Origin: UBA1573 sp034005165 | GTDB lineage: Bacteria > Pseudomonadota > Alphaproteobacteria > Micavibrionales > Micavibrionaceae | Assembly: GCA_034005165.1 (NCBI GenBank) | Contig: JAVEVE010000004.1 | Span: forward strand, 1 to 64,000 | DNA length: 64,000 nucleotides | Direction: 5' to 3' | Shown: in pieces, positions 60,464 to 64,000 of the stretch | How the letters are laid out: each line of letters opens with the position of its first letter | Numbering within the stretch: the stretch's first letter is position 1 | Notes under the pieces: generated by a model | The model's input: the letters and a program-made list of their open reading frames with translations, nothing else | Database searches by the model: none | Told to the model about the DNA's origin: nothing | Program-made: the position numbers and the translations under genes

Positions 60464-60478
60464 TTGCATTGCGACAAA
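60464..60478. promoter_or_regulatory. Operator-like repeat 1 at the phasin promoter
   Basis: ttgcattgcgacaaa lies just downstream of the -10 box, over the expected transcription start of the phasin gene. It closely matches repeat 2 at 60519. TGC/GCA elements of this kind are bound by PhaR repressors of phasin genes in alphaproteobacteria. Confidence 0.5.
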
Positions 60479-60479
60479 C

Positions 60480-60507
60480 AATTTATCATTCATGCGCGAC
60501 ATGTCAA
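60480..60507 (-). promoter_or_regulatory. Phasin promoter
   Basis: On the minus strand TTGACA (60507-60502) and TAAATT (60485-60480) with a 16-base spacer, about 110 bases before the phasin ATG. Confidence 0.6.
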
Positions 60508-60518
60508 GTTTTTCATTT

Positions 60519-60533
60519 TTGCATTGCACAAAT
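60519..60533. promoter_or_regulatory. Operator-like repeat 2 at the phasin promoter
   Basis: ttgcattgcacaaat lies about 12 bases before the -35 box, in the same orientation as repeat 1. Together the two flank the promoter. Confidence 0.5.
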
Positions 60534-60640
60534 TTAAGATAAATTTATGCTGCACCTTTATACATAAAATTTTATTAGCCCTTCTGGACACAGGCCCAGA
60601 ACTTCTCTAGACTCTCATTCTCTCCCTAATAAAGGGAAAG

Positions 60641-62374
60641 ATGCCTTTAGAATCTTCTGAGTTTGAATTTACCTTTTGGAACATGCCCTTAGCAAGCACT
60701 CACCTGATCCGGTACCGACACGAATCTTGCATGCCCATCCGCCCTTTAAACCAATCTAAGGGGGCGGTGTTTCGTGTTTTTATTTCAGTTTTCTTTGCAA
60801 TCCTTATTTTAGGCCTAGTGTTTTCCGTATCTAACCCAGCACTAGCAGCCAAAAAGAAAAAAGAAGAGCCTAATACAAAATATGCTTCGATCGTTATTGA
60901 TGCGGATACGGGGATGGTCCTGTCACAGGAAAATGCAGATCACAGCCTTCACCCTGCCTCTTTAACAAAGATCATGACCATGGTTCTGTTATTTGACGCT
61001 TTGGAAAACGGACAATTGACCCAGAAAAGCCGTTTGGTTGCGACATCCCATGCTGCGTCTATGCCCCCCAGTAAAGTGGGGCTGGCTCCGGGGAAATCCA
61101 TCTCCGTCTACGATGCTCTACGAACCCTTTCTACCAAATCCGCAAATGATGTGGCGGTTACGGTTGCCGAAAATCTTGGAGGGTCTGAGACAAAATTTGC
61201 CCGTCTTATGAATTTGAAAGCCCGTGGAATTGGCATGACCGGAACCAATTTTGTCAATGCTTCAGGACTACATGACTATCGTCAACTCTCGACAGCCCGC
61301 GATATGGCCAAGCTGGCCAAATATCTGATTGATACCTATCCAAAATATTACTCTATTTTTGGTATTTCCCAATATACCTATGCAGGCAAAAGCTATCACA
61401 ACCATAACAAACTGATGAAAACATATTCGGGTATGGATGGCATCAAGACAGGTTACGTGGCCGCCTCCGGATTTAACCTTGTCGCTTCCGCCAAGCGGGG
61501 AAATACTCGTTTAATCGGCGTTGTTTTCGGTGGAAGAACAGCCGCGTCCAGAAATTCTCATATGGCAGACTTGCTTGACCGTGGCTTTATAAAAATCTCC
61601 CAAATCAGAACTGCCGGGTATTACGGGGACGGACGTATGAGCCGTATCACTTCCAATGAAGGACTTCCCCCACCTTTGCCTGCAGCAAAGCCTTTACAAT
61701 TCAAAACTCCCACGGAACAAGCTATTACTCCTGAAACACGTTTTGTCGACTCCTCGACTCCCAGCATGAAAACTGTTCAGATTTCCCCGACTATTTCTGG
61801 AACTCTTACTGCCTCTGACATGGCAGTCTCTGAGATTGCCTCTTCGAATCTGACCCCCAATCTGGCTGTGACCACAACAGCGACAGCCATAGCTCCCGTC
61901 CCTCTGCCAGCAGCAACTTCTCAATTGCCTGACGCAAAGAGCCTTGGCTCATTAACGCTCCCGGTTGAAAAGCCAGCCAAATATCAAACTATGGAGACTC
62001 AAACCCGGCAGACTTCTCCGTCTCATTCGCCACGGTATGTCCTTACTTCTCCTACACAACCAGCAGCAATCGTCCCTACCCAACAAACCAGTACATTACT
62101 GACGTCAACGGCAACAATACCCGATTGGCAGATCCAAATAGGCGCTTTTGAGGACAGAACCAGCACCAATAAAGCTCTTTACGATGCGATGTCCCTCCTC
62201 CCTAAAAATTTAAGCAAAGGAAAAACTCTTGTTATTCCTCTCAGAACTCCTGATGCCAAATGGGTCTTTCGTGCACGTCTGGCCGGATATACGCAGTCCG
62301 AAGCCATAGAAGCTTGTAAGCATCTAAAAACCCGATTGAAAGATTGCCTTCCTATCGCCCCGCAAACCCGCTAG
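60641..62374 (+). CDS. dacA: D-alanyl-D-alanine carboxypeptidase (S11) with SPOR domain
   Basis: 577 residues from the ATG at 60641, with an AAAGGGAAAG site; the ATG at 60731 would give a more usual signal peptide (SVFFAILILGLVFSVS ending ALA). The penicillin-binding motifs are HPASLTKIMTMV (Ser about 107), KSANDVAVTVAENLG and GIKTGYV. A Thr/Pro/Ser-rich linker of about 150 residues leads to a C-terminal SPOR domain (PDWQIQIGAFEDRTSTNKAL, about 494-577), which binds denuded septal peptidoglycan. It trims pentapeptides, presumably at the division site. Confidence 0.92.
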   Translation: MPLESSEFEFTFWNMPLASTHLIRYRHESCMPIRPLNQSKGAVFRVFISVFFAILILGLVFSVSNPALAAKKKKEEPNTKYASIVIDADTGMVLSQENADHSLHPASLTKIMTMVLLFDALENGQLTQKSRLVATSHAASMPPSKVGLAPGKSISVYDALRTLSTKSANDVAVTVAENLGGSETKFARLMNLKARGIGMTGTNFVNASGLHDYRQLSTARDMAKLAKYLIDTYPKYYSIFGISQYTYAGKSYHNHNKLMKTYSGMDGIKTGYVAASGFNLVASAKRGNTRLIGVVFGGRTAASRNSHMADLLDRGFIKISQIRTAGYYGDGRMSRITSNEGLPPPLPAAKPLQFKTPTEQAITPETRFVDSSTPSMKTVQISPTISGTLTASDMAVSEIASSNLTPNLAVTTTATAIAPVPLPAATSQLPDAKSLGSLTLPVEKPAKYQTMETQTRQTSPSHSPRYVLTSPTQPAAIVPTQQTSTLLTSTATIPDWQIQIGAFEDRTSTNKALYDAMSLLPKNLSKGKTLVIPLRTPDAKWVFRARLAGYTQSEAIEACKHLKTRLKDCLPIAPQTR

Positions 62375-62383
62375 AATAGACGT

Positions 62384-63076
62384 ATGAGCTACTCTTCCAA
62401 AAATCCAGAATCTGGTAACGTCATCCTTTATGTCCTGATTGGTATTTTTCTGGTCGGGTTGTTGACAGCGGCAATACGCAATGTCGGTGGCGGCAACGAC
62501 AATATCGACAAAGAAAATTTGCTGTTGAAAGCAGGCCAAGCCCAGCGCCATGCCGCCGAGATAGCCCGCGGCGTTAACATTATTCTCGAAAAGAAAGTGT
62601 CCGAAGCAGATTTACGCTTTGCGCATGACGATGCCCCATCAGATTACGGACTTATCACGACAACTCCAGAATACCAGATCTTCAGCACAGATGGAGGAAG
62701 CGCAACATATCGTATGCCTCCCGCCGGTGTTAATGACGGTAGCAGCTGGGAGGTCTTTGCTACATCAGCTATTCCGCAAGTCGGCTCAGACAAAGCGGAT
62801 CTGATTGCCGTTCTGCCCCATGTCACGGAGGCTTTTTGTAATGTTATAAATGCCCAATTGGGATTTGACACGGGGACCATGCCGACAGATGATGCTGCGG
62901 GGTCTCCATCTTGCGTTATGGGGGATGCAGCAGACCGGTTTGACGGGACCTTTAACGATTCATCCCCTAATCCATTGGATGACACATCATTTTCCAAACT
63001 TCCAGCCTATCAGGCTTGTGTCTCGTGCGCATCTAACGACACCTATAATTATTACTATGTCTTGATGGCTCGATAA
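62384..63076 (+). CDS. Pilin-like exported protein, dispersed family member C
   Basis: 230 residues. A short polar N-terminus (MSYSSKNPESGN) leads into the hydrophobic helix VILYVLIGIFLVGLLTAAI. Shared with members A (29255) and B (47427): a GG-containing motif (FSTDGGSATYRM), DLIAVLPHVTEAFCNVINA and a C-terminal YYYVLMAR. Several further Cys lie in the C-terminal half (SPSCVMG, YQACVSCAS). The gene stands between dacA and fmt in the same direction, 9 bases after dacA. Function unknown. Confidence 0.65.
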   Translation: MSYSSKNPESGNVILYVLIGIFLVGLLTAAIRNVGGGNDNIDKENLLLKAGQAQRHAAEIARGVNIILEKKVSEADLRFAHDDAPSDYGLITTTPEYQIFSTDGGSATYRMPPAGVNDGSSWEVFATSAIPQVGSDKADLIAVLPHVTEAFCNVINAQLGFDTGTMPTDDAAGSPSCVMGDAADRFDGTFNDSSPNPLDDTSFSKLPAYQACVSCASNDTYNYYYVLMAR

Positions 63077-63093
63077 GCTATAAGCTTTTGCTT

Positions 63094-64000
63094 ATGACTG
63101 ACCCGTTTCAAAAACTTCGTGTAATCTTTATGGGGACACCGGATTTTTCCGTTGCGGCCCTTGAACGCTTGATTTCTCACCCAAAAATTGATGTTGTTGC
63201 TGTTTACACACAGCCACCCCGTCCTGCGGGACGTGGACAGCAGCTTAGACTGTCTCCTGTCCACGCTTGCGCCCAATCCCATAAAATTCCTGTTTATACT
63301 CCCGTATCATTTAGGAAAGAGCCAGATGCTATACCACAATTCGCAGCGTTAGAGGCTGATGTCGCTGTTGTGGCCGCCTATGGACTTATCCTGCCTGAAG
63401 CAATTCTTAAAGCTCCGCAACATGGTTGCCTGAATATTCATGCTTCGCTTTTACCAAGATGGCGCGGGGCAGCCCCTATCCAACGCGCTATTCTGGCGGG
63501 GGATACTGAGAGCGGGATCACAATCATGCAAATGGATGTGGGGTTAGATACTGGGGATATGATTTTAAAAGGCTCAGTGCCAATCTCAGACCGAACAACA
63601 GGGGCAATACTCCATGATGACTTGGCGAGGCTCGGAGCGAATCTGGTCTGTCAGGTCCTTGATCTGCTGATCGAGAGTAAGCCTATCCCTAAGGAAGCGC
63701 AAAACGAATCTATGACATGCTATGCCTCTATGCTTCAAAAGGAAGAGGGGCATATTCAGTGGGAGGGAGAGACATCTTCCGAGATAGACCGTCGCATACG
63801 CGCCTTTACACCTTGGCCCGGCTGTTGGGCAGAAGATAGTTCAGGGAAACGTTTTAAAATCATTGAAGGGCGCGCATGTTCTTCAAACGTAAAAAGCAAA
63901 GCCGGAACGATTCTGAATAATGACGGAGAAATTTGCTGCAAAGATGGAAGTGTTTATCAGATCTTGAAGATACAGCCCGAAAGTGCAAAACCCATGAACT
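63094..64000 (+). CDS. fmt: Methionyl-tRNA formyltransferase, 5' part
   Basis: Open from the ATG at 63094 to the right edge, about 302 residues, most of the usual 310. The formyl-transfer domain has MGTPDFSVAALERL, LNIHASLLPRWRGAAPIQRA (catalytic Asn and His) and MDVGLDTGDMILK (Asp). The C-terminal domain begins near IRAFTPWPGCW. It formylates Met on the initiator tRNA. def, its usual neighbour, is not upstream here; a pilin-like gene lies 17 bases before it. Confidence 0.97.
   Translation, partial: MTDPFQKLRVIFMGTPDFSVAALERLISHPKIDVVAVYTQPPRPAGRGQQLRLSPVHACAQSHKIPVYTPVSFRKEPDAIPQFAALEADVAVVAAYGLILPEAILKAPQHGCLNIHASLLPRWRGAAPIQRAILAGDTESGITIMQMDVGLDTGDMILKGSVPISDRTTGAILHDDLARLGANLVCQVLDLLIESKPIPKEAQNESMTCYASMLQKEEGHIQWEGETSSEIDRRIRAFTPWPGCWAEDSSGKRFKIIEGRACSSNVKSKAGTILNNDGEICCKDGSVYQILKIQPESAKPMN

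Overview
This window reads as ordinary chromosome from a moderately AT-rich alphaproteobacterium. The main evidence is gene content and order. A complex I accessory subunit (NDUFA12), mlaD and a DUF2155 gene sit in a row. An hsp20 gene is paired with a DUF1150 gene. rpmH-rnpA-yidD-yidC-engB form one operon. There is also a phasin, a membrane-anchored c-type cytochrome and clpS-clpA. Some features (many small exported pilin-like proteins, RTX protease, Tad pilus genes, many unrecognised proteins) would suit a Micavibrio-like or other little-studied lineage, but that is only an inference. I saw no tRNA, rRNA, insertion sequence, phage module or CRISPR array.

Layout. 1-1783: end of a Tad/Flp pilus cluster (TadG-like fragment and two TadE-like genes). 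1852-9482, mostly minus strand: a lipoprotein, pheT-pheS, a RAP-domain-like protein, a HAD hydrolase with a divergent orphan gene, then rplT and rpmI. 9710-13611: a small orphan, an M48 protease with LemA, gpt, and a DUF1223 thioredoxin-fold protein. 13667-19599: four consecutive genes for exported, cysteine-containing paralogues that I cannot assign to any family; this is the most novel-looking part of the window. 19709-24854: polA overlapping a patatin gene, then rocD. 25758-29245: rpmH to engB. 29255-39661: a pilin-like gene, rmuC, lolA, uvrD/pcrA, an APH-type kinase, hisN, panD, a cytochrome c, pheA and a His/Cys-rich protein. 39674-47424: an M48 protease, a DUF898 membrane protein, ftsK and an RTX metalloprotease. 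47427-56371: a second pilin-like gene, hsp20-DUF1150, ornithine decarboxylase, a flavin reductase-like gene, recR, a structured leader before a small orphan gene, DUF2155-mlaD-NDUFA12, a RidA protein and a receiver-domain protein. 56464-64000: a stand-alone ClpA-type C-terminal domain, clpA, clpS, a phasin, a DacA-SPOR protein, a third pilin-like gene and the start of fmt.

How the parts work together. Much of the window is housekeeping: translation (pheST, rplT, rpmI, rpmH, fmt), DNA replication and repair (polA, uvrD, recR, rmuC, ftsK), membrane protein and lipoprotein biogenesis (yidC, lolA, mlaD), proteolysis (clpSA, two M48 proteins) and the ornithine branch (rocD, ODC). Between these lie surface or periplasmic modules: Tad genes, three scattered members of one pilin-like family, the four-paralogue operon and the RTX protease. 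Two leaders look regulatory: a ROSE-like thermosensor before hsp20, and a hairpin leader ending in an intrinsic terminator just before the gene at 52578-52913. All calls come from reading the sequence; no database search was run.
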